Notes: generated from the letters alone by a model not told the origin. A stretch of 64,000 nucleotides of DNA from Thiocapsa roseilacustris (GCF_041903755.1 NZ_JBBWVE010000001.1:186001-250000); one strand, 5' to 3'; counted from the stretch's first letter, positions 1 to 9,284 are shown. A program made the numbers and translations.

Positions 1-674
1 CCCTTGCGACCGCTAAAGGTCACGACACCGTCGGCGACGGCGACGATCGGTGTTCCGCGTGGACTTGCGAAGTCGACGCCGTCGTGAAAGAGGCGCCTTT
101 TCTTAATGGGATGTACCCGAAAACCGAATCTCGAGGTGATGTAACCGGAGCGGACCGGCCAACCGGAGGGCATCGCCTGCGCGGTGAGGTCCTTGTCCAG
201 GATGACATCTTCGAGGACCTCGAGCTTACGCTTGCGATCCTGCACCAGACTGACCATGCTGCCGAGCTCGCTCGCGATCTCACGGATCGTAAAGTCTCGC
301 GCCGGCCCGTCTTCGGCACCGCCCCGCGGAGGGGGATTCTCGAAATCGAATTCTTCGGGGCTCAGTCCGGACATCTGAACCAGTCGCTCGCCGAGTGCGT
401 TGAGCCTGAAGAGCTCGGCTTGCATCTCACCGACGCGGGAGGCAATCGCATCGAGATCGTCGGAGGCGGCAGGATCGGCAATAGGTAGAAGAGGAGCGGG
501 CGAGGATCGGGGAGTGAGCGCCGGCGGAGCTTGATTGTCGACAAGTGTCGTCAGATGTTGGTAATGCCCTATCCAAAATCCCAATCCTACGCCAGCTACG
601 GTGAACAAGGTTACGGCCAAGAGTGTTATAACGGCCTGTCCACGATCGGTTTTTCGTCGGTCGAGGTGGTGCAT
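1..674 (-). CDS. M23 family metallopeptidase (partial, C-terminus outside window)
   Basis: Putative cell-wall endopeptidase, cut by the window start. From the ATG at 674 (GAGGGAAG Shine-Dalgarno-like sequence upstream) the product has a short basic N-terminus, one membrane segment at about residues 14-32, an acidic helical linker, then the start of an M23/LytM domain. Visible domain motifs are SGYITSRFGFRVHP and HDGVDFASPRGTPIVAVADG; the HxxxD pair fits the zinc site of the family. The HxH motif that completes the site would lie beyond the window. The membrane anchor suggests periplasmic action on peptidoglycan. It lies downstream of dcw and is transcribed away from the DUF721 gene, an arrangement I recall from other gammaproteobacteria (between lpxC and secA). 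Confidence 0.85.
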   Translation of the reverse strand, partial: MHHLDRRKTDRGQAVITLLAVTLFTVAGVGLGFWIGHYQHLTTLVDNQAPPALTPRSSPAPLLPIADPAASDDLDAIASRVGEMQAELFRLNALGERLVQMSGLSPEEFDFENPPPRGGAEDGPARDFTIREIASELGSMVSLVQDRKRKLEVLEDVILDKDLTAQAMPSGWPVRSGYITSRFGFRVHPIKKRRLFHDGVDFASPRGTPIVAVADGVVTFSGRK

Positions 675-827
675 CGTCTTCCCTCTGCTGCGGTCTTAAG
701 CTGTATTGGCGCTGGGCACAAAGCGCGATTGTCGCCACAATCCGGCCTCAGGTCGATTCGTTTTTCGGCGCGAGCAACCATCGGAATGGCTCTCGGTCAG
801 CCATTTGCATGTCGAGGATTACCTCCG

Positions 828-1385
828 ATGCTTCATCCGGGATTGGCTCATGTTCGCGAGCTGCTTCAGTCCAACCGTCTCATTCGTAAGCATCTGGAGC
901 ACAGAGACCGCGAGCTGGCATTGCTCGGGATGGTGCTGAGTCGACTCCCGGATCCGCTGCGGGCGCATTGCCGCGACGCCGTGCTTGCCGATGGTGTCCT
1001 GACACTCTTTTTCGATTCGCCGGCCTGGGTTACCCGCGCACGCTTCCTGATCGAGGACCTGAGTCGATCGCTCGAGCGCGACGGCGTCGTCAAGGTCGCG
1101 ACTCAGGTCCGGATTCGGACGGAACGCGACACTAAAACGGGACAACCAGCCGAGCCAGCTCAAGGTCCAGCGGTGCCACCGAGCGGCGGCAGCCGGTTGA
1201 GCCGTCGAGCGATCGCACATCTGCTCGCCGCGGCGGACGGGATGCCGGACCCGACGTTGGCCGAGGTCTTTCGGCGTTTCGCCAACCACCATAACCCGGC
1301 CGCTAAAACGGCGGCCGGGGACGGAAGGGATGAGCCGCTGGGAGCGCCCGACGCCGGAACGACGCACGCTCCGAATGCGGACTAA
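828..1385 (+). CDS. DUF721 (DciA-type) protein
   Basis: About 185 aa. The central block (LPDPLRAHCRDAVLADG, then VLTLFFDSPAWVTRARFL) matches the DUF721 pattern. The family includes DciA, which loads the replicative helicase DnaB in bacteria lacking DnaC; that role is inferred here from family membership only. An in-frame ORF extends upstream to 531, but that stretch looks like non-coding sequence and overlaps the divergent M23 promoter region. I chose ATG 828 because GAGG lies 10 nt upstream and the domain begins just after it. An ATG at 786 is the alternative. The C-terminus is Ala/Pro-rich and probably disordered. The gene converges on lpxC and their stop codons overlap (TAA at 1383-1385, lpxC TAG at 1382-1384). 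Confidence 0.8.
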   Translation: MLHPGLAHVRELLQSNRLIRKHLEHRDRELALLGMVLSRLPDPLRAHCRDAVLADGVLTLFFDSPAWVTRARFLIEDLSRSLERDGVVKVATQVRIRTERDTKTGQPAEPAQGPAVPPSGGSRLSRRAIAHLLAAADGMPDPTLAEVFRRFANHHNPAAKTAAGDGRDEPLGAPDAGTTHAPNAD

Positions 1386-2293
1386 GCCAGTGCCAACGGA
1401 TGCGCATAGCAGATGGGAGATTCGGCGGAGTCTGCGAACACCACCTCTTCCCACGCACTGGCGTCGGCCACCAAGGCCCGCAGCAGGTTGTTGTTGAGCG
1501 CATGCCCGGACTTGTGTGCCTGGAAGGACCCGATCAGGGTATGTCCCAGGAGATAGAGGTCGCCGATCGCATCCAGGATCTTGTGCTTAACGAACTCGTC
1601 TTCGTAACGCAAACCTTCGTCGTTGAGAACACGGTATTCGTCCACGACGACCGCGTTGTCCAGACTGCCGCCCAAGGCAAGATTCTGAGCACGCAAGGCC
1701 TCGATCTCGCGCAGAAAACCGAAGGTTCGTGCCCGGCTGACCTCCTTCACGAACGAGGACGTCGAGAAGTCCACGATCGCTCGGTTGGACCGTGCATGGA
1801 ACGCGGGGTGGTCGAAGTCGATCGAGAACTCCACCTTGAAGCCGTTGTAAGGCGTAAAGCGGGCGTACTTGTCGCCGTCGCGCACCTCGACCGGCCGCTT
1901 GATTCGGATGAATCGTTTGGCGCGATTCTGCTCTTCCATCCCCGCCGACTGAATCAGGAACACGAAGGGCCCGGCACTGCCGTCCATGATCGGCACCTCG
2001 GCGGCGCCGACATCGACATAGGCGTTGTCGATCCCGAGTCCGGCAAAGGCCGACAGGATATGCTCGACTGTCGCGACGCGAACATCGCCCTTGACCAAGG
2101 TCGTCGACAGACGGGTGTCGCCGACATTGAAGGGTGTCGCCTTGATCTCGACGGGCGCCTCCAAGTCGACCCGGCGGAAGATAATCCCCGTATCGGGAGC
2201 CGCCGGCCGCAAGGTCAAAGGAATCTTCTCGCCGGTATGCAGACCGACGCCAGTCGCCCGGATCACATTCTTCAAAGTACGCTGCTTGAGCAT
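1382..2293 (-). CDS. lpxC: UDP-3-O-acyl-N-acetylglucosamine deacetylase
   Basis: Committed step of lipid A synthesis: zinc-dependent deacetylation of UDP-3-O-acyl-GlcNAc. The 303-aa product is the usual length (about 305). It starts MLKQRTLKNVIRATGVGLH, and the Zn ligands are visible in VEHILSAFAGLG and KHKILDAIGDL, with the catalytic-region His in SGHALNNN. An in-frame extension to 2404 is rejected because the family start is at 2293. It is the last dcw gene, separated from ftsZ by 251 bp that holds a candidate promoter of its own (2449-2477). Confidence 0.97.
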   Translation of the reverse strand: MLKQRTLKNVIRATGVGLHTGEKIPLTLRPAAPDTGIIFRRVDLEAPVEIKATPFNVGDTRLSTTLVKGDVRVATVEHILSAFAGLGIDNAYVDVGAAEVPIMDGSAGPFVFLIQSAGMEEQNRAKRFIRIKRPVEVRDGDKYARFTPYNGFKVEFSIDFDHPAFHARSNRAIVDFSTSSFVKEVSRARTFGFLREIEALRAQNLALGGSLDNAVVVDEYRVLNDEGLRYEDEFVKHKILDAIGDLYLLGHTLIGSFQAHKSGHALNNNLLRALVADASAWEEVVFADSAESPICYAHPLALA

Positions 2294-2448
2294 CGGTCGA
2301 GGTCTCCCATCGCAAGCCGTGGCGGCTGTCGGCATCCGTTGCCGGCTGATCGACGACCGAGCGTGACCCGGCGAATCCATGCCGGAGCCACGATCGTTTT
2401 CCATTCGTCATGTTGTTTTGCGGCTCGCACGCGAGCCACCTGCCGACA

Positions 2449-2477
2449 AGCTTAGGGTTTTCCCCGACGTTTATCAA
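2449..2477 (-). promoter_or_regulatory. candidate sigma70 promoter for lpxC
   Basis: On the minus strand a TTGATA -35 (2472-2477) and a TAAGCT -10 (2449-2454) are separated by 17 bp, in the ftsZ-lpxC gap about 155 bp before the lpxC start. The hexamers are close to consensus but not perfect. lpxC often has its own promoter in gammaproteobacteria. The call rests on sequence match alone. Confidence 0.4.
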
Positions 2478-2544
2478 GATCAATGACGAACCATTTTGAA
2501 GATAACTGTTTTATAAGAACTATTGGATACAGGGAAACCCCTGA

Positions 2545-3717
2545 TCAATCCGCTTGGCGGCGCAGGAACGCCGGGATATCGAGATAGTCGAGATCGCTCT
2601 CGACCACTGCTTCCGCCACCGCTGCGGCGCCGCCGCCGCGGCGATAGATGGCGGGACGCCCCAGGTCGTTGTAGTTGGGCGCACTCTCGTTGCTGCCCGT
2701 ACTGCTGACCAGATGCATCGCTGCCGCTTCCTGGGCACCCTGACGTTTGAGCATAACGCGGCGCTCGCCCAGCCCGGTCGCCACGACGGTGACCCGCAGC
2801 TCGTCGTCCAGCACCGGATCGATCACGGTGCCCACCACGACCGTTGCATCGTCGTCGGCGAAATCACGCACCGTATTGCCGACCTCGTCGAACTCGCCGA
2901 TGGTCAGGCTCAGTCCGGCGGTGATATTGACCAGGATGCCCTTCGCACCGGCAAGGTCGATATCCTCCAGCAGCGGGCTGCGGATGGCGGCCTCGGCCGC
3001 CTCGCGGGCACGATGCTCGCCGCGCGCGGCACCCGTTCCCATCATGGCCACGCCCATCTCCGACATGACGGTCTTGACGTCGGCGAAGTCGACGTTGATC
3101 AGCCCCGGACGGGTAATCAGCTCGGCAATGCCTTGGGTCGCATGCAACAGCACGTCGTTGGCAGCGCTGAAGGCACCGAGCAGGCTCATATCCTTGCCCA
3201 GAACCGCCAGAAGCTTTTCGTTGGGGATGGTAATCAAGGAGTCGACGTGCTTGGCCAACTCGGCAATCCCTTCCTCGGCGATGCGACGACGCTTGGTCCC
3301 CTCGAACGGAAACGGCTTGGTCACGACCGCAACCGTCAGGATCCCGAGCTCCTTCGCAACCTGCGCGACGACCGGCGCGGCACCCGTGCCGGTCCCGCCG
3401 CCCATGCCTGCGGTGATGAAAACCATGTCCGCACCTTCCAGCGCCTCTTGAATGCGATCGCGGTCCTCCATCGCGGAATTGCGACCGACCTCGGGGTCGG
3501 CACCCGCACCCAACCCCTTGGTGATGCCGGCACCGAGCTGGAGGATGGTCTTCACCTGCGAGCTCTTCAACGCCTGAGCGTCGGTATTGGCACAGATAAA
3601 GTCGACCCCTTCAATGGTCGCGGCGACCATGTGGTTGACCGCGTTCCCGCCGCCGCCACCGACGCCGACGACCTTGATGACGGCGTTCTGACTGTGGGTA
3701 TCCATAAGCTCAAACAT
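2545..3717 (-). CDS. ftsZ: cell division GTPase FtsZ
   Basis: Tubulin homologue that polymerises into the cytokinetic Z ring. 390 aa, normal length. It shows the N-terminal IKVVGVGGGGGNAVNHM nucleotide-binding segment, the GTPase signature GGGTGTG near residue 106, and a short Ala/Asn-rich linker ending in the conserved C-terminal peptide LDIPAFLRRQAD that binds FtsA and ZipA. I chose ATG 3717 (MFELMDTHSQ), preceded by GAGGAG. An ATG 33 nt further upstream adds an unlikely leader. The 303-bp gap to ftsA is long for a dcw cluster and may hold a separate ftsZ promoter. Confidence 0.98.
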   Translation of the reverse strand: MFELMDTHSQNAVIKVVGVGGGGGNAVNHMVAATIEGVDFICANTDAQALKSSQVKTILQLGAGITKGLGAGADPEVGRNSAMEDRDRIQEALEGADMVFITAGMGGGTGTGAAPVVAQVAKELGILTVAVVTKPFPFEGTKRRRIAEEGIAELAKHVDSLITIPNEKLLAVLGKDMSLLGAFSAANDVLLHATQGIAELITRPGLINVDFADVKTVMSEMGVAMMGTGAARGEHRAREAAEAAIRSPLLEDIDLAGAKGILVNITAGLSLTIGEFDEVGNTVRDFADDDATVVVGTVIDPVLDDELRVTVVATGLGERRVMLKRQGAQEAAAMHLVSSTGSNESAPNYNDLGRPAIYRRGGGAAAVAEAVVESDLDYLDIPAFLRRQAD

Positions 3718-3890
3718 ACTGTTGTCTCCTCTCGAATGCGTTTGTTGCACGACCTATATAACCTCGTACGTGCGCGCCTCGGCGCGGACGCCCCCCGACA
3801 CCGCCGCGACGCAAGATGCGTCGCAGCCCGAGACCGCAGGCCGCGGCCCCCCGACCGATGGGGTTTGATGGAAGACCCATCCCAACCCTT

Positions 3891-3918
3891 CTGCAACGGG
3901 ACCTGAGCTCCGTTGCAG
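3891..3918. other. inverted repeat in the ftsA-ftsZ gap
   Basis: CTGCAACGG (3891-3899) and CCGTTGCAG (3910-3918) form a perfect 9-bp stem with a 10-nt loop. No T-tract follows on either strand, so it is not a standard intrinsic terminator. In the ftsZ mRNA leader it could be an attenuator, a processing site or simply structure. The 303-bp gap holds this hairpin, a repeat unit at 3935-4020 and the ftsZ ribosome binding site. No small gene was seen in it. Confidence 0.5.
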
Positions 3919-3934
3919 GATCATCCTGGCCACT

Positions 3935-4020
3935 TAAACCGCGTTGGCTGGAAGCGCCTGGATCCGCGCAACGCCCGTCCGACAGGTAAATGCCGCAATG
4001 TCGCACCCTACGCGGTTCCA
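3935..4020 (-). repeat. solo family A repeat unit next to the ftsA stop
   Basis: About 85 bp bounded by TAAACCGCGT (3935-3944) and ACGCGGTTCC (4010-4019), the same boundary palindrome seen at 40013, 50156, 58055 and 61621. Only one unit is present and its inner edge is degenerate. It begins directly after the ftsA TAA stop (4021-4023). It is probably an old solo copy. Confidence 0.6.
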
Positions 4021-5256
4021 TTAGAAATTGCCCTGAAACCAACTGCGCATCCGCGACCAAGCCCCACGCAGGCCGGCGGAATCTCCGATCTCCGGACGCC
4101 GCGAGAAACGGTGCTGACGCGCGTACATCAACAGGCCTACGCCGGTCGAATAGATCGGATTGTTCACCACCTCGTCCATCCCGATCACGTACTGCGGGAC
4201 GCCGAGACGAACCGGCATGTGGAAGACCTCCTCGGCCAGCTCGATCAGACCGTCCATCTTCGAGCTGCCGCCGGTCAGCACCACGCCGCCTGCGACCAAG
4301 TCCTCGAAACCGCTGCGCCGCAGCTCGTTGTGGAGCAGGGTCAGGAGCTCCTCGTAACGGGGCTCGACCACCTCGGCCAGGGTCTGGCGCGAGAGCCTGC
4401 GCGGCGGGCGATCGCCGATGCTCGGCACCTCGATGGACTCGCTGTTGGCCGCCAGTTGCGCCAGGGCGCAGGCATGCTTGACCTTGATCAGCTCGGCATG
4501 CTGGGTCGGCGTGCGCAGTGCCACCGCGATGTCGTTGGTGACCTGATCGCCGGCGATCGGAATCACCGCGGTGTGCCGAATCGCCCCGTCGGTGAAGACG
4601 GCGAGATCCGTCGTCCCGCCGCCGATGTCGACGACACAGACACCGAGCTCCTTCTCGTCGTCGCCGAGCACCGAGTAGCTCGAGCTCAGCTGCGCGAGCA
4701 CCAGGTCATCGACCTCGAGGCCGCAGCGACGGATGCACTTGATGATGTTCTGCGCCGCACTCACTGCACCCGTGACCATGTGCACGCGGGCTTCGAGCCG
4801 CACGCCGCACATCCCGATCGGCTCGCGGATGCCCTCCTGGTCGTCGATGATGAATTCCTGCGGCAGGATATGCAGAATCTTCTGATCGGCCGGGATCGCC
4901 ACGGCGCGCGCCGCATCGATGACACGATCGACATCCGCCTGGGTGACCTCGACCTCCTTGATCGCGGTGATGCCGTGCGAGTTGAGGCTGCGCACATGGC
5001 TGCCGGCGATCCCGGCATGTACCGAGTGGATCTCGCAGCCGGCCATTAGCTCGGCCTCCTCGACCGCACGCTGAATCGACTGGACGGTCGATTCAATGTC
5101 GACCACCACACCCCTCTTCAGACCCCGCGAAGGGTGGGTGCCGATACCGATGATCTCGATCTGGTTGTCGTCCTTGAGCTCGCCGACCAAGGCGGCGACC
5201 TTCGATGTCCCGATATCCAGGCCCACCAATAGATTCTTGTCGTTACGTCTCGACAT
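4021..5256 (-). CDS. ftsA: cell division protein FtsA
   Basis: Actin-like ATPase that tethers FtsZ to the inner membrane and recruits later division proteins. 411 aa. Visible motifs are the phosphate-1 loop LVGLDIGTSKVAALVGE at the N-terminus, the VVDIGGGTTDLAVF phosphate-2 loop, the LTGGSSKMDGL adenosine motif, and a C-terminal amphipathic tail (WSRMRSWFQGNF) that fits the membrane-targeting helix. It starts 6 bp after ftsQ, so the two are co-transcribed. Confidence 0.97.
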   Translation of the reverse strand: MSRRNDKNLLVGLDIGTSKVAALVGELKDDNQIEIIGIGTHPSRGLKRGVVVDIESTVQSIQRAVEEAELMAGCEIHSVHAGIAGSHVRSLNSHGITAIKEVEVTQADVDRVIDAARAVAIPADQKILHILPQEFIIDDQEGIREPIGMCGVRLEARVHMVTGAVSAAQNIIKCIRRCGLEVDDLVLAQLSSSYSVLGDDEKELGVCVVDIGGGTTDLAVFTDGAIRHTAVIPIAGDQVTNDIAVALRTPTQHAELIKVKHACALAQLAANSESIEVPSIGDRPPRRLSRQTLAEVVEPRYEELLTLLHNELRRSGFEDLVAGGVVLTGGSSKMDGLIELAEEVFHMPVRLGVPQYVIGMDEVVNNPIYSTGVGLLMYARQHRFSRRPEIGDSAGLRGAWSRMRSWFQGNF

Positions 5257-5262
5257 CCGGTC

Positions 5263-6057
5263 TTATCCTCGTTTGCCGGATCGCGTCGGGCGATCCGTTG
5301 TCGCACGAGCCTGCGGCTCGGCGTTCGCTGACCATTTCACGGCGAAACCGTTGCTGTAGCGCAGGTCCACCACCAGTGGCTGGCCGGCCGCCTCCAACTG
5401 CGTCGCGCTGGCGATGTAGCGCGCCAGCCGTTGATCGACCGCCTCCGTGCCGAGATACAACTCGACCCCCATGACCAGCTCGACCCGCCACGCCCCACGC
5501 GGGTCGACCGAGAGCGTCTGAATGAGATGACCGATCAACATCAGATCGTCGCGCCACTTCGCATAGCGCTTCACCACCTCGGGTGCACGTCGATCCTCGC
5601 CTTCGAGCAGCGGCAGACCCGCCGGGACGGTGCCCGTGCCGGGCCGAAAAACGATGCCCTCGGCGGTCACCAAACCATCGCGATTCCAACGCGCGATCGG
5701 GCGGTGCTCCTCGACCTCGACCTGCAGCCGATCCGGCCAGACGCGACGCACGGTGGCTCGCCCGACCCAAGCCAGATCCTCCGCGGCCTGCTTCAAATCC
5801 TTCAGATCCGCCGTCAGGATACCGCCGCTCAGTCGCTCGCTGATGGTCTCCTGCAACAAACGCGAGGAGTGATGATGCAGCTCGCCCTCCACCGCGATGA
5901 TGCGCACCGGCAACAGCTGCGGCTCCCAATGACCGAGCAGCCAAACCCCGCTCGCCATCGCCGAGATCAAAAGGAATCCGACCAGAGCGAGCCAACGCCC
6001 GGAGCGACGCGGACGCACCTCCACGACCGGGGGGGTAATGCGTGTCGGATCAGCCAC
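5263..6057 (-). CDS. ftsQ: cell division protein FtsQ
   Basis: Bitopic divisome protein bridging early and late division proteins through FtsB/FtsL. 264 aa: a cytoplasmic tail rich in Pro/Arg (1-20), one membrane segment (about 25-45), then a POTRA domain starting near IIAVEGELHHHSS, followed by the FtsQ beta domain containing GWRVELVMGVELYLG-like strands (seen here as GAWRVELVMGVELYLG). The start overlaps the end of ddl by 8 bp, as is usual in this operon. Confidence 0.95.
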   Translation of the reverse strand: MADPTRITPPVVEVRPRRSGRWLALVGFLLISAMASGVWLLGHWEPQLLPVRIIAVEGELHHHSSRLLQETISERLSGGILTADLKDLKQAAEDLAWVGRATVRRVWPDRLQVEVEEHRPIARWNRDGLVTAEGIVFRPGTGTVPAGLPLLEGEDRRAPEVVKRYAKWRDDLMLIGHLIQTLSVDPRGAWRVELVMGVELYLGTEAVDQRLARYIASATQLEAAGQPLVVDLRYSNGFAVKWSANAEPQARATTDRPTRSGKRG

Positions 6058-6985
6058 GGTCGAGACTCGTCTCGAGGATGCGCAAAACCAGGGTGTCGAA
6101 GTCCAGCCCCGCCGCCCGCGCAGCCATCGGGACCAGGCTGTGGTCGGTCATGCCCGGCACCGTATTGATCTCCAGCAGGAACGGCTCTCCGCTCCCGTCG
6201 ACCATCAGGTCGACCCGGCCCCAACCACTCGCGCCGGTGGCCTCGAAGGCGTCGAGCGCGAGTCGTTGCAGGCGCGACTCCTCCGCTTCGGGCAAACCGC
6301 AGGGGCAGTGATAGCGCGTGCTGTCCGCCCGATACTTGGCCTCGAAGTCGTAGAAGGCGTGCGGCGTTTCGAGCCGGATCATGGGGAGTGCCTCCCGTCC
6401 GAGCACGGCGCAGGTGTATTCGGCGCCGTGAATCCACCGCTCGGCGAGGACCAGTGCGTCGTAACCGCGCGCCGTGCGCCAGGCATCGGCGAGTGAGTCC
6501 GTGTCCTCGACCCGTGCCATCCCGATGCTCGATCCCTCGTGGACCGGCTTGATCATGAGCGGGAAGCCGAGCGCCTCGGCAGCCGCCAAATCGGCATCCG
6601 TGCGCAGCAATACCGAGGTGGCCGTCGGCAGGCTGCACCCGGCCCAGGCCAGCTTACAGCGATACTTGTCCATGCCGAGCGCTGATCCCAGCACACCCGA
6701 GCCCGTGTAGGGCATCCCGATGGTCTCCAGGGCGCCTTGGATCTGACCGTCTTCGCCGCCGCGTCCGTGCAGGATGATGAAGGCACGATCGAAACCCCCG
6801 GTGCGAAGGTGCTCGAGAACACACTCGTCCGGATCCAATGCGTGAGCGTCGATGCCTTGACGCAGCAGGGCCGCCAGCACGGCACTCCCGCTCTTGAGCG
6901 AGATCTCGCGTTCCGCCGCGCGCCCGCCGAGGAGCACCGCGACCTTTCCGAACCGAGCACGTGCCCTGATTTTCTCTGGCGTCAT
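6050..6985 (-). CDS. ddl: D-alanine--D-alanine ligase
   Basis: ATP-grasp enzyme that makes the D-Ala-D-Ala dipeptide added by MurF. 311 aa. Motifs: VAVLLGGRAAEREISLKSG at the N-terminus, FPLMIKPVHEGSSIGM in the ATP-grasp fold, and FLLEINTVPGMTDHSLVP with the metal ligands and the D-Ala site near the end. I chose ATG 6985 (MTPEKIRAR), whose first base overlaps the murB stop (ATGG/TGA arrangement). The longer in-frame ORF to 7231 lies inside murB and is a shadow. Confidence 0.96.
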   Translation of the reverse strand: MTPEKIRARARFGKVAVLLGGRAAEREISLKSGSAVLAALLRQGIDAHALDPDECVLEHLRTGGFDRAFIILHGRGGEDGQIQGALETIGMPYTGSGVLGSALGMDKYRCKLAWAGCSLPTATSVLLRTDADLAAAEALGFPLMIKPVHEGSSIGMARVEDTDSLADAWRTARGYDALVLAERWIHGAEYTCAVLGREALPMIRLETPHAFYDFEAKYRADSTRYHCPCGLPEAEESRLQRLALDAFEATGASGWGRVDLMVDGSGEPFLLEINTVPGMTDHSLVPMAARAAGLDFDTLVLRILETSLDRG

Positions 6986-7857
6986 GGATGCTCTCCGGCA
7001 ATGCGTTTGACCTCGGGCACCAGCCTGATACCGGTGGCAGCCTCGACCCGGCGCTGCACCAGCTCGATCAGTGCTTGGATGTCCGCGGCTCTGGCCTCGC
7101 CCGTGTTGATGATGAAATTCGCGTGCTTCTCGGACACCTGAGCACCGCCGATCCGATACCCCTTGAGCCCCTCCGCCTCGATCAGGCGCGCAGCATGATC
7201 GCCGGGCGGATTGCGAAACACGGATCCGCAACTCGGCAGCCCCACGGGCTGTGTCTGCGCACGCCGGTCGAGCAGCTCGCGGATCCGCGCCATCCCCGCC
7301 TTACCGTCGCCGGGGGCGAGCTCGAGCGCGACGTCCAGGAACCACTCGCCGGGCGGCCCGATGACCTCGCGGTAGCCAATGGTGAAATCGCCGGGCACCC
7401 GCTCGCGAATCCGACCGACGCGATCGATGGTCCGCACCGAGACCACATGTGCCCAGGTCTCGCCGCCCCAGGCGCCCGCGTTCATGGCCAGCGCGCCACC
7501 CATGGTGCCGGGGATTCCGGCGAGAAACTCGCACCCGACCAGATCGTGCCGCGACGCAAACCGAGCCACCTTGGCGCAGGAGACGCCGGACTCGGCATGG
7601 ATTCCGGTCGCACCTCGCCGTTCCAAAAGTGTTAGGCAGGCCTGGGTCTGGATCACGGTGCCGGGAAAACCGGCGTCGTCCACCAGCAGATTGCTCCCGA
7701 GACCCAGCCACAAGAGCGGCTCCTGCGGGTCGAGTCGCGCCAGGAAGGCGGCCAGATCCGCCGTATCCGTCGGCCGATAGAAGCGGCGCGCAGGCCCCCC
7801 GACCCGCCAGCTGGTGTGGCGGGAGAGTGGCTCGCGCTCGCGCAGCTCACCCATCAT
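6982..7857 (-). CDS. murB: UDP-N-acetylenolpyruvoylglucosamine reductase
   Basis: FAD-dependent reductase that makes UDP-MurNAc from UDP-GlcNAc-enolpyruvate. 291 aa, short type. The FAD-binding segment LWLGLGSNLLVDDAGF, the GIPGTMGGALAMNAGAWG motif and SCGSVFRNPPGDHAARLIE (with the catalytic Ser and the nearby acidic residue region) are all visible. Start ATG 7857 overlaps the murC stop (ATGA). The C-terminus overlaps the ddl start by 4 nt. Confidence 0.96.
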   Translation of the reverse strand: MMGELREREPLSRHTSWRVGGPARRFYRPTDTADLAAFLARLDPQEPLLWLGLGSNLLVDDAGFPGTVIQTQACLTLLERRGATGIHAESGVSCAKVARFASRHDLVGCEFLAGIPGTMGGALAMNAGAWGGETWAHVVSVRTIDRVGRIRERVPGDFTIGYREVIGPPGEWFLDVALELAPGDGKAGMARIRELLDRRAQTQPVGLPSCGSVFRNPPGDHAARLIEAEGLKGYRIGGAQVSEKHANFIINTGEARAADIQALIELVQRRVEAATGIRLVPEVKRIAGEHP

Positions 7858-9284
7858 GGCCCCGACCCGACCATCAGGCTCGGCAAACGCGCCGCTAGGC
7901 CGCCGATGTCGCCGGCCCCCATCACCAGCACCATATCGCCGTCGAGCACCAGGTTGTCCAAGAGACCCGACACCTCGTCGATCGACTGTGCGAACACCGG
8001 GTCCAACTCCCCGCGCGTGCGGATCGCGCGGCTCAATGCACGCCCGTCCGCGCCCGGGATCGGCGCCTCGCCGGCCGGGTAGACCTCGCACAGAACCAGC
8101 GCGTCCGGGCTGGACAGCACCGCCACGAAGTCCTCGAACTGCTCCTGGGTCCGCGTATACCGATGGGGCTGGAAGACCAAGACCAGCCGGCGCCCGGGCC
8201 ACCCGGCGCGTGCCGCCGCCAAGGTGGCCGCGATCTCGCGCGGGTGGTGCCCGTAGTCGTCGACCAAGAGCCATCGGCGACCGCGCATGTCGGTCAGCTC
8301 GCTGATCATGAAACGACGCCCGACCCCTTCGAAACGGGACAAGGCGCGCACGATCGCCTCCTCCTCGACACCCAGCTCGAGCGCGACGCTGATGGCCGCC
8401 AGCGAGTTCAGCACGTTGTGCCGACCCGGCAGATTGAGATCGATCTCCAACGGGGTCTCGAGGTCACGCGCCTCGACGCTAAAACGGGTGCGCATGCCGT
8501 CCTGCCGGATCTCGACCGCGCGCACGTCGGCCTCCGGGCGCGTGCCGTAGGTGCGCACCGGGCGCGGCATCGACTCGACCAGGGCACGAATCTCATCGTC
8601 GTCGATACAGAGCACCGCAAGCCCGTAGAAGGGCAGATGGTGCAAAAACTCCATGAAGGTGCTGCGCAACCGATTGAAGTCGTTGCCGTAGGTGTGCATG
8701 TGATCGGCATCGATATTGGTGACGATCGAGATCATGGGCTGCAGGTAGAGGAAGGAGGCATCGCTCTCGTCGGCCTCGGCGACCAGATACTTGGTGGTCC
8801 CCAGCTTGGCATTGGCGCCCGCGCTGTTGAGACGACCGCCGATCACGAAGGTCGGATCGAGCCCGCCCTCGGCCAAAATGCTGGCCACCAGACTGGTGGT
8901 TGTCGTCTTACCGTGCGTGCCGGCCACCGCGACGCCGTAGTAGAAGCGCATCAGCTCGGCGAGCATCTCGGCACGACGCACGATCGGGATACGTCCGGCG
9001 CGAGCGCTCTGGATCTCGGGATTGGTCTCGTCGATCGCGCTCGACACCACGACGGCGTCGGCATCCGCGACCTGCTCGGCCCGGTGTCCGATGAAGACCT
9101 CGACGCCCAACCCCTCGAGGCGACGCGTCGCGTCGCTCTCGCGCAGATCCGACCCCGCGACCTCGTAGCCCAAATTGGCCATCAGCTCGGCGATGCCGCT
9201 CATCCCGGAGCCACCGATCCCCACGAAGTGGAGTCGGCGAACCCGACCCATCCGGGCGGCGGTATGTTGAAGATGTGCGTTCAT
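7854..9284 (-). CDS. murC: UDP-N-acetylmuramate--L-alanine ligase
   Basis: Adds L-Ala to UDP-MurNAc, the first step of the stem peptide. 476 aa with all three Mur ligase domains: Rossmann N-domain (LHFVGIGGSGMSGIAELM), central ATPase with P-loop GTHGKTTTT, and C-domain with DDYGHHPREIAATL. ATG 9284 (MNAHLQHTAARMG) overlaps the murG stop by 4 nt. The longer ORF to 9344 is an extension into murG. Confidence 0.97.
   Translation of the reverse strand: MNAHLQHTAARMGRVRRLHFVGIGGSGMSGIAELMANLGYEVAGSDLRESDATRRLEGLGVEVFIGHRAEQVADADAVVVSSAIDETNPEIQSARAGRIPIVRRAEMLAELMRFYYGVAVAGTHGKTTTTSLVASILAEGGLDPTFVIGGRLNSAGANAKLGTTKYLVAEADESDASFLYLQPMISIVTNIDADHMHTYGNDFNRLRSTFMEFLHHLPFYGLAVLCIDDDEIRALVESMPRPVRTYGTRPEADVRAVEIRQDGMRTRFSVEARDLETPLEIDLNLPGRHNVLNSLAAISVALELGVEEEAIVRALSRFEGVGRRFMISELTDMRGRRWLLVDDYGHHPREIAATLAAARAGWPGRRLVLVFQPHRYTRTQEQFEDFVAVLSSPDALVLCEVYPAGEAPIPGADGRALSRAIRTRGELDPVFAQSIDEVSGLLDNLVLDGDMVLVMGAGDIGGLAARLPSLMVGSGP

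Noticed and set aside
2554..3906. 450-aa plus-strand frame opposite ftsZ
   Set aside because: Shadow of ftsZ; composition is His/Asp/Arg-rich as expected of reversed coding sequence.
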